A stretch of DNA of 46,685 bases, taken from positions 1 through 46,685 of the forward strand of contig CAIOTJ010000429.1 of assembly GCA_903861195.1 (NCBI GenBank). The letters run 5' to 3'. Source of the stretch: an uncultured Planctomycetaceae bacterium. GTDB taxonomy: Bacteria; Planctomycetota; Planctomycetia; Planctomycetales; Planctomycetaceae. Below are positions 1-8,482 of the stretch, in pieces; positions within the stretch are counted from its first letter, which is position 1; every line of letters starts with the position of its first letter. The translations under genes and the position numbers were made by a program. The notes under the pieces are model-generated. The model saw only the letters and a program-made list of their open reading frames with translations. It was not told the origin of the DNA and did not search any database.

Positions 1-342
1 GTCCCTCACCTAGGGTAGCCGCTGCGCGTCAACCCTAGGCTATGAAAGATTTCCCCTTCAGGGAATGGCTTTGGCGAATGTCGGCCTTGGCTCGTCCCTA
101 GATATCTTTGGATTGGAGGCTGAGGTGTGTTTTCGATTCAGGTCTCTTGGCTGCCCAGTGGGACTCAGATCTTCGGACGGATGCCCAGCGGGCGGACACG
201 GAGGTCCGCCCCCCCGCCGCCCTGTCTCCGGGTCCTGTCCGCGCCGGTCTTCGGGTGGACGCCCAGCGGATGGCTCACAAAGAGGTGCGCCCTCCCGGAA
301 GCGATGAATAAAACCTACGCGCGGAGCGGTGCGCCGCTTGCC
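1..342. other. Gene-free segment with short repeats
   Basis: No convincing gene lies here. An 8-bp perfect inverted repeat (CCTAGGGT at 9-16, ACCCTAGG at 32-39, 15-nt loop) sits at the left end. An imperfect direct repeat of about 43 bp (170-211 and 248-292, core GCCCAGCGG followed by GAGGT-CGCCC) occupies the rest, with a possible third degenerate copy near 148-165. The segment lies just downstream of trmB, which is on the minus strand. Confidence 0.5.
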
Positions 343-1116
343 TCATCCGTTTCGCGGGATGTCGGACTGGTCCTTGAGACGCCACAGGCCGCGGTTGATC
401 CGGCACCCGGCCCGGCGTTTTTTGCGCTCGAAGCTGGTGCGGTAGTCGAGGTCGTGCTCGGGAGTTTTCTCGGGAGGATCCGGGAGCCGTTCGTAGGCGG
501 GGTGACTGTCGAACAGGGCGACCTGCATGGCGAAATACTCGGCGACGTCGGTCCACGAGTGGAACAGGCCCCCCGGCTGCAGCACCCGGGCGCACTGGTC
601 GAGGAACGCGCGGGTGAACAGCCGGCGTTTGTGGTGCTTGCGCTTCCACCACGGATCGGGGAAGTAAACGTGCACAGCCGCCACCGAACCGGGGACGACG
701 TATTGGGCCAGCACCAGCCGGGCGTCGGCCCCCAGCAGCCGCACATTGGGGAGCCGGCGTTTCTTGAACCGCTCGGCCGCCCGCAGGCCTTCCTTGAAGT
801 CGCACTCAATCCCGGCGAAGTTGCGCTGGGGGTACGCGAGACCCGAGTTGCACAGGAACAGCCCGCGCCCCGAGCCGATTTCGAGTTCGACCGGGAGCTC
901 GTTGCCGAACAGGGCGGACCACGAGAGGGGCGGGGCGGGGAGGTCGGCCAGGGTTTGGAACCAGGGGCGCAGGTCGGCCCCGTCACTGGCGGGTTGGAAC
1001 ATCCGGTGGCGGGCCACCGACCGGTCGACCCCCTCCTGGATCTCAGGCGGGGGGGGCGGAGCGGCCTCGATCAGCGGGCGGATCGTGGGGACAAACCCGG
1101 GTTTGGGAAGAGTCAT
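343..1116 (-). CDS. trmB: tRNA (guanine-N7-)-methyltransferase
   Basis: This 257-residue protein is TrmB, the cytoplasmic enzyme that uses S-adenosylmethionine to make m7G46 in the variable loop of tRNA. The SAM-binding glycine motif VELEIGSGRG is at residues 76-85, and the family signature FPDPWWKRKHHKRR is at about 152-165 (FPDPW followed by a basic tRNA-binding stretch). Length is normal for the family, with a proline-rich N-terminal extension of about 70 residues. It is the last gene of a minus-strand group, starting 18 bp after the FabZ-like gene ends, so the two are probably co-transcribed. No strong Shine-Dalgarno sequence precedes the ATG. Confidence 0.93.
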   Translation of the reverse strand: MTLPKPGFVPTIRPLIEAAPPPPPEIQEGVDRSVARHRMFQPASDGADLRPWFQTLADLPAPPLSWSALFGNELPVELEIGSGRGLFLCNSGLAYPQRNFAGIECDFKEGLRAAERFKKRRLPNVRLLGADARLVLAQYVVPGSVAAVHVYFPDPWWKRKHHKRRLFTRAFLDQCARVLQPGGLFHSWTDVAEYFAMQVALFDSHPAYERLPDPPEKTPEHDLDYRTSFERKKRRAGCRINRGLWRLKDQSDIPRNG

Positions 1117-1134
1117 CGCGGGGCGGCGCAGACA

Positions 1135-1641
1135 CTAGGTGGAGGGAGGAGTCTGGGTGCGGGAAATCGGCACCCCAATCATGCTGCCCGTGAAGACAAT
1201 CTTGTCGTTGACAATGCCCTGGAAGTCGAAGGTGGCCAGGCGGCGGGGCTTCAGTTCCTTCATCTTCGCCAGCAGGATGAGCCGGCTGTTGGGGAACACC
1301 GGACCCCGGAAACGAATGTCGTCCATCCCGCCGAAGCCCACGAAATCGCCCCCCAGCAGCTTGTGCTTCTGGGCGTAGAACCCGGCCAGCTGCGCGGCCG
1401 CCTCGCACATGATGACGCCGGGCATCAGGGGGAAGCCCGGCATGTGCCCCGGCACCCAGAACTCGTTCTCGGTGATGTCTTTGTAACCAACGACGGCATG
1501 CTGCGCGATGTCTTCCCAGACCACCGCCGTGAGGTGTTCCATCTGGTTGCGCTGGGGATTGACCCGCCGGATCGCCTCGATGTCGTAAATCGGGCGACTG
1601 AAGTCAATGTGCGAATAGTCGAGCAGGACTGGGGGAGGCAT
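1135..1641 (-). CDS. fabZ: FabZ-type 3-hydroxyacyl-ACP dehydratase
   Basis: A 168-residue hot-dog-fold protein. The FabZ active-site signature is clear: GHMPGFPLMPGV with catalytic His66, and IMCEAAAQ with catalytic Glu80. In the family these dehydrate 3-hydroxyacyl-ACP to trans-2-enoyl-ACP in fatty acid elongation. It differs from housekeeping FabZ in a longer N-terminal strand region and a C-terminal tail ending in TQTPPST. It lies between a HAD-like gene (91 bp upstream) and trmB (18 bp downstream). It could be a specialised paralogue acting on an unusual acyl chain, since planctomycetes often carry several such genes. Fold and catalytic class are secure; the physiological substrate is not. 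Confidence 0.85.
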   Translation of the reverse strand: MPPPVLLDYSHIDFSRPIYDIEAIRRVNPQRNQMEHLTAVVWEDIAQHAVVGYKDITENEFWVPGHMPGFPLMPGVIMCEAAAQLAGFYAQKHKLLGGDFVGFGGMDDIRFRGPVFPNSRLILLAKMKELKPRRLATFDFQGIVNDKIVFTGSMIGVPISRTQTPPST

Positions 1642-1731
1642 GTTGGACGGGAGCGCTCGATGCGCGGAGGGGGCGGAGCACAGGGTGCCCGCCGGCGAAA
1701 CAGAAAACCGGGGCTCTCGAAGAGAGCCGAC

Positions 1732-2691
1732 TCAACGGCCGGGGATCATTTGATGAATCTGGTTCAAGGCGGTCAAGATTCGGTCGGGCTGCAGTTCGGG
1801 ATCGCGCACCTGGGCCCCGGTGGCCCGCAGGCTGGTTTTGTCGCCGGCGAACAGGGCGGTGCGCAGCCCCAGCCGTTTGGCGGGAGCCAGGTCGGCCACC
1901 AGTCGCGACGAGACGTACAGCACCTCGCCCGGCTCGATTCCCAGTCCTTCCAGAGTCTCCAGAACGGGGGTGAAGAGCCGTTCGGTCGGGGGAGCCGCCC
2001 CCAATTCATAAGACAGCGAGACGCAACCCGGGGCCAGCGGCAACGGGTGCCGTTGCAGTCCCTCCCCCTCTTCGAGCTGGCGGCGCACCTCGGTCAGGGT
2101 GAAACATTGCCCCGCTCCGACCAGTCCCTGCACCACCCCCCGGCTGGCGAGGGCCGACAGCGCCTCGGCGGCCCCGGCGGCGGGGCCGCACCCCTGCAGC
2201 GCCCGATGAAAGAACCAGGCGATCTTCTGAGAGTATTCATCGAGATCGCCGTACAGCGCCTCGTCCCAGGTGTATTTCTTCTGCAGCAGGCGTTCGACCA
2301 GAATCTTCCAGAGGTGGGCCGAGTCGATTTCGGGGGTCTCCCCCCGGCGGACCTTGCCCGTGAGCCGCAGGTCGGCCAACAGAGGCTGATACTGCTGGAA
2401 CATCAGCTCCCAGGGAGCGCCCGGCTTGCGGTACATGCTGTTCCACATGTTGAATTCCTGCACGGTCTTGTCGAGCGCGACCTCCCTGCGGAGGGGATCA
2501 TCGACCAGGTGCAGCAGTTCGCCATCGGCGATGTTCAACAGCGTGCCATAGACATTCCAGACCACTCCCCGGACCTCGGGGAGAGGCTTCAGGAACGGCG
2601 TGGCCTTGGCGGGGACGGGAACCGGGTGGGCGGGCCAGATCAGGTCTCGTTTGGCCAGCCAGTCGGCGTATTCCGCGAGTGTCTTGCCCAT
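1732..2691 (-). CDS. HAD-superfamily-like protein, probable pseudoenzyme
   Basis: A 319-residue protein with HAD-like architecture. The expected first motif (hydrophobic strand, D-x-D-x-T) reads VVWNVYGTLLN at residues 43-53, so both catalytic aspartates are replaced, by Asn46 and Tyr48. The Gly-Thr-Leu that follows is retained. Near the C-terminus GEVLYVSSRLVADLAPAKRLGLRTALF keeps the strand-helix layout of motif IV, but the usual G-D-x-x-x-D acidic pair is only partly present. The central helical region resembles a cap. It is probably a non-catalytic member with a regulatory or binding role, an inference from the lost nucleophile. It is the first gene of the group that continues with fabZ and trmB. 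Confidence 0.7.
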   Translation of the reverse strand: MGKTLAEYADWLAKRDLIWPAHPVPVPAKATPFLKPLPEVRGVVWNVYGTLLNIADGELLHLVDDPLRREVALDKTVQEFNMWNSMYRKPGAPWELMFQQYQPLLADLRLTGKVRRGETPEIDSAHLWKILVERLLQKKYTWDEALYGDLDEYSQKIAWFFHRALQGCGPAAGAAEALSALASRGVVQGLVGAGQCFTLTEVRRQLEEGEGLQRHPLPLAPGCVSLSYELGAAPPTERLFTPVLETLEGLGIEPGEVLYVSSRLVADLAPAKRLGLRTALFAGDKTSLRATGAQVRDPELQPDRILTALNQIHQMIPGR

Positions 2692-3176
2692 TCCATTGAG
2701 TATCGTTTTTGAAGAGCCTGCAAATCAATCGCAGACGTGGGGGGGCAACGGTGGCGTGGCACGCGGGGATCGAGACGGTGGCTGCCCTGCAGCGCCGAAG
2801 ATCGGCCAAAGAAAGCGCTCCGGGACCGAATCCCCGAGAGCCGTTGGTGGATTCATTGAGGGGGGCCATCTTGGGGGTGGCCTGCGAGTCGGTGGCTGGC
2901 AGGTGGAGGATTCGCGGTGGACAGTCGTTCGGTGGGTGGCGCTGGATTCGAGGCCCCTTACCGGGTTGTGCCATGGAGCGGGGCGGGACGGGGGGGCGAT
3001 CCGGCAACATGGGAATTGGCCCGAGTCGCGGAAAAGATCGACAGCGGAGCAGGGAAGATCCCGGGGATCCCGGATGGGTGACCTTTGTGCCGACGCGTGA
3101 CTAGACTGGGGAGGCCGCCGGCGGAACCGGCGGGCGTTTGTCGTGTCCGATTCACCTTGTCTGAACCCCCGCCGCC
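2692..3176. other. Divergent intergenic region
   Basis: No gene is supported in these 485 bp between the minus-strand HAD-like gene and the plus-strand lactonase-like gene, so promoters for both are expected here. A 7-bp inverted repeat (CCGCCGG at 3115-3121, CCGGCGG at 3127-3133) lies in the probable leader of the downstream gene. No clear sigma-70 promoter could be singled out. Confidence 0.5.
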
Positions 3177-4436
3177 ATGTCCGAGCGCCCGCTGCGTCGC
3201 CAGTTTCTGCAACAGACTCTCGCCCTGGGGGCCGCCGTCGCCGGCGGTCGGTTCGCCACGGCGGCCGACCCGAACGCCCCCTTGTGGGCGTACGTGGGAA
3301 CCTTCAGTTCCCCCCTGCAGGACGTGCTGCCGACCCAGGTCGACCTGCCGCCGGGGAATGGGCGGGGCATTCACATCTTCCGGGTCGACCGGCAGACCGG
3401 CCGTCTGACACCAGCCGGGGAGTACCGGTCGGGGACCAGCCCCAGTTGCCTGGCGGTGAATCCCGCGGGCACCCGCCTGTATTCCGCAAACGAGACCGAC
3501 CGCGTGGGAGACCAGGGGGAAGGTTCGGTCAGTGCCTTCGCCGTCAACCGACAGACCGGGGCGCTCGAGCTGCTGAACACCGTGAAGGCGGGAGGGGCCG
3601 GGCCGACCTATGTCAGCCTGCATCCGGCCGGGAAACACCTCTTGGTGGCGAATTACTTCGGCGGCTCGATTGCGGTGCTCCCCATTCTGGCCGATGGCCG
3701 CCTGGGAGAGGCGACCGACGTGCGGGTCGATGAGGGAAAGATTGGTCCCACCAAGGCCCCCCACGCCCCGCCGGGAAGCTTCGCCTTCAGCGGACACGAC
3801 CGCACCCACGCCCACATGATCGAGGCCGACCCCACGGGGAAGTTTGTGTTCCATGTCGACCTGGGGCTCGACCGCATTTTTGTCTGGCGATTTGATGTGG
3901 CGACCGGGAAGCTGGCGCCGCATGATCCCGCGGGGGTCTCGCTGCCTCCCGGCGATGGCCCCCGGCACTTCGCCTTCCATCCCAACCACCGCTGGTTCTA
4001 TTCGATCCAGGAGGAGGGTTCGACGCTGGTGCTGTTCGACTGGGATGAGAAGACCGGCCGGCTGACCGAGCGGCAGACCATTTCGACCCTGCCCCCCGGC
4101 TACGAGGGGAGCAACTTCTGCTCGGAGGTGCTGGTGTCGGGGGATGGGAAGTTTCTGTATGCGGGCAACCGGCTGCACGACAGCATCGGCATCTTCGCGA
4201 TTGGCCCGACGGGCGAGCTGAAGCACGTGGCCGACGAGTGGACCCGCGGGAACTACCCGCGCAGTTTCAACTTCGACCCGACCGGCCGGTTTTTGTATTG
4301 CTGCAACCAGCGGGCCGACAACCTGGCGGTGTTCGAGGTGAACCGCGAGACGGGCCTCTTGAAGTTCACCGGGCAGTTCGTGGGGGTGGGGAATCCGTCG
4401 ATCATCGTATTCCTCGACACCGCGCGGGGTGCCTGA
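3177..4436 (+). CDS. Exported lactonase-family beta-propeller protein
   Basis: A 419-residue member of the lactonase family (6-phosphogluconolactonase-like seven-bladed propeller, Pfam PF10282). The N-terminus has a twin-arginine-type leader (L-R-R-Q-F-L-Q then a short hydrophobic stretch and A-T-A-A), implying folded export. Blade repeats are visible as recurring F-x-V-D/N-R-x-T-G-x-L segments (FRVDRQTGRLT, FAVNRQTGALE, FDWDEKTGRLT, FEVNRETGLLK) and Y-x-x-N/A-N-x-x-x-x-S/D motifs. True Pgl enzymes of this fold are cytoplasmic, so the export signal argues for another, perhaps extracytoplasmic sugar-lactone, substrate. The gene stands alone, with 79 bp before the next operon. Confidence 0.85.
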   Translation: MSERPLRRQFLQQTLALGAAVAGGRFATAADPNAPLWAYVGTFSSPLQDVLPTQVDLPPGNGRGIHIFRVDRQTGRLTPAGEYRSGTSPSCLAVNPAGTRLYSANETDRVGDQGEGSVSAFAVNRQTGALELLNTVKAGGAGPTYVSLHPAGKHLLVANYFGGSIAVLPILADGRLGEATDVRVDEGKIGPTKAPHAPPGSFAFSGHDRTHAHMIEADPTGKFVFHVDLGLDRIFVWRFDVATGKLAPHDPAGVSLPPGDGPRHFAFHPNHRWFYSIQEEGSTLVLFDWDEKTGRLTERQTISTLPPGYEGSNFCSEVLVSGDGKFLYAGNRLHDSIGIFAIGPTGELKHVADEWTRGNYPRSFNFDPTGRFLYCCNQRADNLAVFEVNRETGLLKFTGQFVGVGNPSIIVFLDTARGA

Positions 4437-4458
4437 TGTTGGTTCCGACGCCGGCGAG

Positions 4459-4492
4459 ATCCCAGCCCGGCCCGTGTTCCGGGGCCTGGGAT
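4459..4492 (+). repeat. Inverted repeat between genes
   Basis: ATCCCAG (4459-4465) pairs with CTGGGAT (4486-4492), with inner CCCGG/CCGGG pairing at 4466-4470 and 4479-4483. It lies after the lactonase-like gene and before the next operon. No T-run follows, so termination is uncertain. Confidence 0.35.
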
Positions 4493-4515
4493 GAGACGCT
4501 TCCGCGAGGTCGAAG

Positions 4516-5643
4516 ATGAAGGCCTACGCGCCTGGTCTGAAGGTGGTGGAGCGCTGCCGGCACCGGTGCCGGCGGTTGCTGCCCATTCCGGGCGAGGTGC
4601 TGGTGCGCGTGGGGGACCGGGTTGAGCCCCGCGACCCGGTGGCCCAAACGCGGCTTCCGGGAGTGATTGTTCCGATCAATCTCGCGCAGCGGCTGGGAGT
4701 TCCCCCGGCCGAGATTCCCCACGTGATGGCGGGGAGGCCGGTGGGAACGGTGGTCCGGGCTGGCGAGCGGCTGGCCGAATCGGCCGGATTGTTTGGCTGG
4801 TTCCGCCGTTCGTTCGAGTGTCCCATCGAGGGCACGATCGAGGTAGTCTCGGGAATCACCGGGCAGGTGATGCTGCGGGGCCCCGACCGGCCGGTGCAGG
4901 TGCAGGCGTACCTGGCGGGGAGGGTGGTCGAAGTGGTGCCCCGCGAGGGGGCCGTGATCGAGGCGGAGACCACGCTGGTGCAGGGGATCTTCGGGATTGG
5001 TGGAGAGGCGTTTGGCCCGTTGCGGCCGGTGTGCGAGACGGCTGACCAGCGGCTGACCCCCGACCGGCTGGGGCCCGAGTGCCGGGGGGCGATTGTGGTG
5101 GGTGGGGGACGGGTGACCGCCGAGGCCCTGCGCGCCGCCCGCGACCTGGGAGTGGCGGCGGTGATCACCGGGGGGATAGATGACCAGGACCTGCGCGACT
5201 TTCTGGGATACGATCTGGGGGTCGCCACGACCGGGGCCGAGAAGGTGGGGTTGACGGTGATCATCACCGAGGGCTTTGGCGACGTGGCTCTCGCACAGCG
5301 GACGTTCCAGCTGCTGCGCAGCCGGGCGGGTGAGGCTGGAGCGTGCAACGGGGCGACGCAGATTCGGGCGGGGGTGCTGCGACCCGAGGTGGTCATTCCG
5401 TGGACGGGGTCGCGGCCGGGAGAGGCCTCTCCCGAGCCCCCCGCCGCCCAGCCGTTGTCGGTGGGGGCCAGCGTGCGGATTGTGCGTGATCCCTGGTTTG
5501 GAGTGCTGGGAACCATCGCCCGGTTGCCCGCCGAGCCGGTGGTGCTCGCCTCGGGTTCGCGGGCGCGGGTGCTGGAGGTGGAAACCGCCGCCGGGGAACG
5601 CCTGGTGGTCCCCCGGGCCAACGTGGAGCTGATCGAAGCATGA
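4516..5643 (+). CDS. Uncharacterised soluble protein of the DUF6754-type operon
   Basis: A 375-residue protein with no signal peptide or membrane segment. I do not recognise a named family. The N-terminal part (about 1-90) contains VLVRVGDRVEPRDPVAQ, resembling the turn of lipoyl/biotinyl-type barrel domains. A second barrel-like stretch follows (about 100-170). Residues 190-275 look like an alternating alpha/beta domain (GAIVVGGGRVTAEALRAARDLGVAAVITGG). The last 60 residues (VGASVRIVRDPWFGVLGTIARLP...) resemble an SH3/KOW-like barrel. It starts after GAGG with good spacing, and its stop overlaps the next ATG (ATGA at 5640-5643), so it is translationally coupled to the DUF6754-like gene. It is probably the cytosolic component of that complex. 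Confidence 0.75.
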   Translation: MKAYAPGLKVVERCRHRCRRLLPIPGEVLVRVGDRVEPRDPVAQTRLPGVIVPINLAQRLGVPPAEIPHVMAGRPVGTVVRAGERLAESAGLFGWFRRSFECPIEGTIEVVSGITGQVMLRGPDRPVQVQAYLAGRVVEVVPREGAVIEAETTLVQGIFGIGGEAFGPLRPVCETADQRLTPDRLGPECRGAIVVGGGRVTAEALRAARDLGVAAVITGGIDDQDLRDFLGYDLGVATTGAEKVGLTVIITEGFGDVALAQRTFQLLRSRAGEAGACNGATQIRAGVLRPEVVIPWTGSRPGEASPEPPAAQPLSVGASVRIVRDPWFGVLGTIARLPAEPVVLASGSRARVLEVETAAGERLVVPRANVELIEA

Positions 5644-6923
5644 ACCTCCTGTGCCGAATTCCGCCTCGCCGGTACTGGTTCGCGGTTTGCCTGGGCTGGG
5701 TCCTCTGCTGCTGCGGGTGGGGAGCGGCGGGGGCCCAACCGGGGGAGCCTGTGCCGGGAGAGTCTCTGCCCGGGCCCCCCGGCGGGCTGGAGGGGGTCGA
5801 TCATCCGGGAGACAACGGCACCGCCATCGACCTGCGGTGGTCCCTCTCGATCGACGACCGGGCCGAGTTCAAGCCCCGCCGGGTGAAGGGCTACCGGCTC
5901 GAACGGCGGGCGCTGCCGTCGGTTGCCGGTGGTTCGGAAGCAGACAGTTCCACCGACGAGACGCAAGTCTTCGAGCTGCCCTACGGGGTGGGTCAGTTTG
6001 TCGACCGGCAGTGTGTGCCGGGGCGGTCTTACCAGTACCGGCTGTGGGCGGTGGGGCCCGGGGGGGAGAGCGCGGTGGTCGAGACGGCCGGTCCCGTGAC
6101 CCCCCGACGTCAGTGGTTTGACGGGACCCGAACAGGGTTCGCACTGCTGCTGCTGGCGATCTGCGGCGCGGTGATCTGGTTCACCGAGCGGGCGAAGCGG
6201 GGGAAGTCGCTGCATGTGCGGGAGATTGCCGCATTGCGGGCCATGCGGGAGGCGGTGGGCCGGGCGACCGAGATGGGGCGTCCCTGCCTGTTCATTCCGG
6301 GCATTGAGGACATGAACGAGATCGCCACCGTGGCGGGGGTGGCGATTCTGTCGCATGTGGCCGAGACCGCCGCCGATTACCAGGCCGAGATCGTGGTTCC
6401 CACCACCCGCTCGCTGGTGATGACGGCCGCCCAGGAGGCGGTCTGGGGGGCCTATCTGAAGGCCGACCGGGCGGACGACTATCGCCCGGACCGCATCTAC
6501 TACGTCTCGGACGAGCAGTTCGCCTACGTGGCCCATGTGACGGGTTACATGGTCCGCGAGAAACCGGCGGCCTGCTTCTACACCGGCGTGTTCTATGCCG
6601 AGTCGCTGATCTTCGCCGAGACGGGGAATTCGGTGGGGGCGATCCAGATTGCGGGGACCTCGGAGGCGACCCAGTTGCCGTTCTTCGTGGCGGGGTGTGA
6701 CTACACGCTGATGGGAGAGGAATTGTTCGCCGCTTCGGCCTACCTGACCCGCGAGCCGCAGCAGTTGGGCAGCCTCAAGGGACAGGATGCCGGGAAGGTG
6801 CTGGCGGTGGTGTTGCTGCTGGCCGGTTGCCTGCTGGCGACGGCGGTGGAGGTCTGGCCGGGTTGGGACCCTCCGGTAAACGCACTGCGGTGGCTGACGG
6901 GCCGCCTGTTGGGAGGAGGCTGA
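5640..6923 (+). CDS. DUF6754-type membrane protein with FN3-like domain
   Basis: A 427-residue protein. It has an N-terminal signal or anchor (about residues 10-35), then an extracytoplasmic fibronectin-III-like domain (about 55-160; V-K-G-Y-R-L-E-R-R and Y-Q-Y-R-L-W-A-V-G-P-G-G strand motifs). A membrane helix follows at about 166-185 (ALLLLAICGAVIWFTERAK), then a large alpha/beta cytoplasmic domain of about 200 residues and a C-terminal helix (VLAVVLLLAGCLLATAVEV). The domain with CLFIPGIEDMNEIATVAG and FYAESLIFAETGNSVGAIQIAGTSEATQLPFFVAGCDYTLMGEELFAASAYL matches what I recall as DUF6754. No function is established. It overlaps the previous gene by 4 bp, and the next begins 2 bp after its stop. 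Confidence 0.78.
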   Translation: MNLLCRIPPRRYWFAVCLGWVLCCCGWGAAGAQPGEPVPGESLPGPPGGLEGVDHPGDNGTAIDLRWSLSIDDRAEFKPRRVKGYRLERRALPSVAGGSEADSSTDETQVFELPYGVGQFVDRQCVPGRSYQYRLWAVGPGGESAVVETAGPVTPRRQWFDGTRTGFALLLLAICGAVIWFTERAKRGKSLHVREIAALRAMREAVGRATEMGRPCLFIPGIEDMNEIATVAGVAILSHVAETAADYQAEIVVPTTRSLVMTAAQEAVWGAYLKADRADDYRPDRIYYVSDEQFAYVAHVTGYMVREKPAACFYTGVFYAESLIFAETGNSVGAIQIAGTSEATQLPFFVAGCDYTLMGEELFAASAYLTREPQQLGSLKGQDAGKVLAVVLLLAGCLLATAVEVWPGWDPPVNALRWLTGRLLGGG

Positions 6924-6925
6924 AG

Positions 6926-7621
6926 ATGCTGCGCAACACCATTCCCTGGTTGATTGCCGCCTGTGCGGGAAGTGTGATCATCGCGGCGTACTTCGTCCCG
7001 TCGGCCCAGGGGTGGCAAGACACGATTGGGCAGTGGTTCGAGGTGCTGGCCTCGTTCGCGTTCGTGCTGGGGGGGGTGAACCTGGCGATGCAGAACCTGC
7101 AGAAGATCTCGGCCCGTGAACCAGGGTGGGGGTATGCGGCCGTCACGCTGATGAGCTTCCTGGTGACGCTGGGGGTGGGGCTCTTCAAAGTGGGGGTTCC
7201 GGCCGACTCGTCGGGAAGCCGGTGGGGAGGGTCTTACCAGGCCGAGGGGAGCGCCTTCTGGTGGTTGTACGAATACGCCTACAATCCGACGATTTCGACC
7301 ATTTTCGCACTGCTGGCGTTTTACGTCGCCTCGGCGGCGTTTCGGGCGTTTCGCTGGAAGAACACCGAGGCCACGCTGTTGTTGGCGACGGCCTTCATTG
7401 TGCTGTTGGGCCGGACCTATGCCGGGGCCGTGCTGACCAGCGCCATCCCCGAGGAGTATTCGGCCTTCACATTTCCCGGGTTGACGACGTTGATCATGGG
7501 GGTGGTGAACACCGCGGGTCAGCGGGCCATCATGATTGGCATCGCCCTGGGGGTGGCGGCGACGTCGCTGAAGGTGCTGTTGGGAATCAACCGGTCGTAC
7601 CTTGGTTCGGGAGACGGGTGA
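6926..7621 (+). CDS. Polytopic membrane protein of the DUF6754-type operon
   Basis: A 231-residue protein with about six hydrophobic segments, starting at the ATG that follows GGGAGGAGG (6911-6919). An upstream in-frame start would overlap the DUF6754-like gene by about 100 bp with non-hydrophobic sequence and was not chosen. Segments include WLIAACAGSVIIAAYFV, VLASFAFVLGGVNLAM, AAVTLMSFLVTLGVGLF, FALLAFYVASAAF, TLLLATAFIVLLG and IMIGIALGVAATSLKVLLG. A loop near the middle (SSGSRWGGSYQAEGSAFWWLYEY) is rich in Gly and aromatics. The family is not recognised. It is probably an integral subunit with its operon partners. Confidence 0.75.
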   Translation: MLRNTIPWLIAACAGSVIIAAYFVPSAQGWQDTIGQWFEVLASFAFVLGGVNLAMQNLQKISAREPGWGYAAVTLMSFLVTLGVGLFKVGVPADSSGSRWGGSYQAEGSAFWWLYEYAYNPTISTIFALLAFYVASAAFRAFRWKNTEATLLLATAFIVLLGRTYAGAVLTSAIPEEYSAFTFPGLTTLIMGVVNTAGQRAIMIGIALGVAATSLKVLLGINRSYLGSGDG

Positions 7622-7624
7622 CGC

Positions 7625-8482
7625 ATGGCCTGGCTGCAGACTTTGGACCGGCGCTGGATCTTTCTGGCGATGCTGCTGGCGGTGGCGCTGCCGCAACTGC
7701 TGCAGGTGCGGGTCCCCGAAAAGCCGACCCCCCTGGTGCTGAACGTCTTCCGGAAGATCGAAGAACTGCCCGAGGGGTCGCGGGTGCTGATCTCGTTCGA
7801 CTACTCTCCCAGCAGCGAGGGAGAACTGGCCCCGATGGCCGCGGCGCTGGTGCGCCATTGCTGCGAAAAGCGACACCGGATGGTGTTGATGACCCTGTGG
7901 CCCGATGGCAAGCCGCTGGTCGAGCGGGCCATCTCGCGGATCATCGAGGGGGAGTATGCGGCTCTGGGGCTGCAGGCGGGACGCGACTACGTGAACCTGG
8001 GGTATCGTCCCGGAAAAGAGGTGGTGATCAAGACGATCGCCACGAGCCTGCGGGCCGAGTTCCCAACGGACGACGCGGGGACACCGCTGGATGACCTGCC
8101 GCTGACCGCCGAGGTGACCAACCTGCAGGATCTCGACCTGTTGATTTCGATCAGCGCGGGCTTTCCCGGGCTGAAGGAATGGGTGCAGTACGCGTCGAGC
8201 CCCTTGAAACTGCCGCTGGCGGTGGGAGCGACCGCTGTTCAGGCTCCGCAGGCGTATCCGTACATTCCGCGACAGTTGCTGGGAATTCTGGCGGCGGTGA
8301 AGGGGGCCGCCGAGTATGAGGTGGCTCTGGGAGAGAGATACCCGAACCTGGCGATTCCCGAACGGCAGGACGCGGTGCGGCGAATGGCCCCGCAACTGTG
8401 GGCCCACCTGCTGATCATCGCGTTGATTGTGTTGGGGAACGTGGCGGCATTGGTGTCGCGCCCCCGGGGAGGTGTGCGATGA
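7625..8482 (+). CDS. Bitopic membrane protein with alpha/beta domain
   Basis: A 285-residue protein with a hydrophobic segment at each end (about 12-28, IFLAMLLAVALPQLLQV, and about 265-280, HLLIIALIVLGNVAALV). Between them is a soluble alpha/beta domain with Rossmann-like strands (SRVLISFDYSPSSEGELAPMAAALVRHC, HRMVLMTLWPDGKPLVERAI, LDLLISISAGFPGLKEWVQYA). Two flanking helices around a nucleotide-binding-like fold suggest a membrane-tethered sensor or assembly domain, but no catalytic motif is evident. It starts 3 bp after the preceding stop and overlaps the next start by 4 bp (ATGA at 8479-8482). Its family is unknown. Confidence 0.75.
   Translation: MAWLQTLDRRWIFLAMLLAVALPQLLQVRVPEKPTPLVLNVFRKIEELPEGSRVLISFDYSPSSEGELAPMAAALVRHCCEKRHRMVLMTLWPDGKPLVERAISRIIEGEYAALGLQAGRDYVNLGYRPGKEVVIKTIATSLRAEFPTDDAGTPLDDLPLTAEVTNLQDLDLLISISAGFPGLKEWVQYASSPLKLPLAVGATAVQAPQAYPYIPRQLLGILAAVKGAAEYEVALGERYPNLAIPERQDAVRRMAPQLWAHLLIIALIVLGNVAALVSRPRGGVR

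Noticed and set aside
127-2712. Open frame of 861 codons on the plus strand
   Set aside because: Antisense to trmB, fabZ-like and HAD-like genes, whose motifs are unmistakable.
4717-4726. parS-like CACGTGA within the 4516 gene
   Set aside because: Only the core hexamer is shared; both arms differ.
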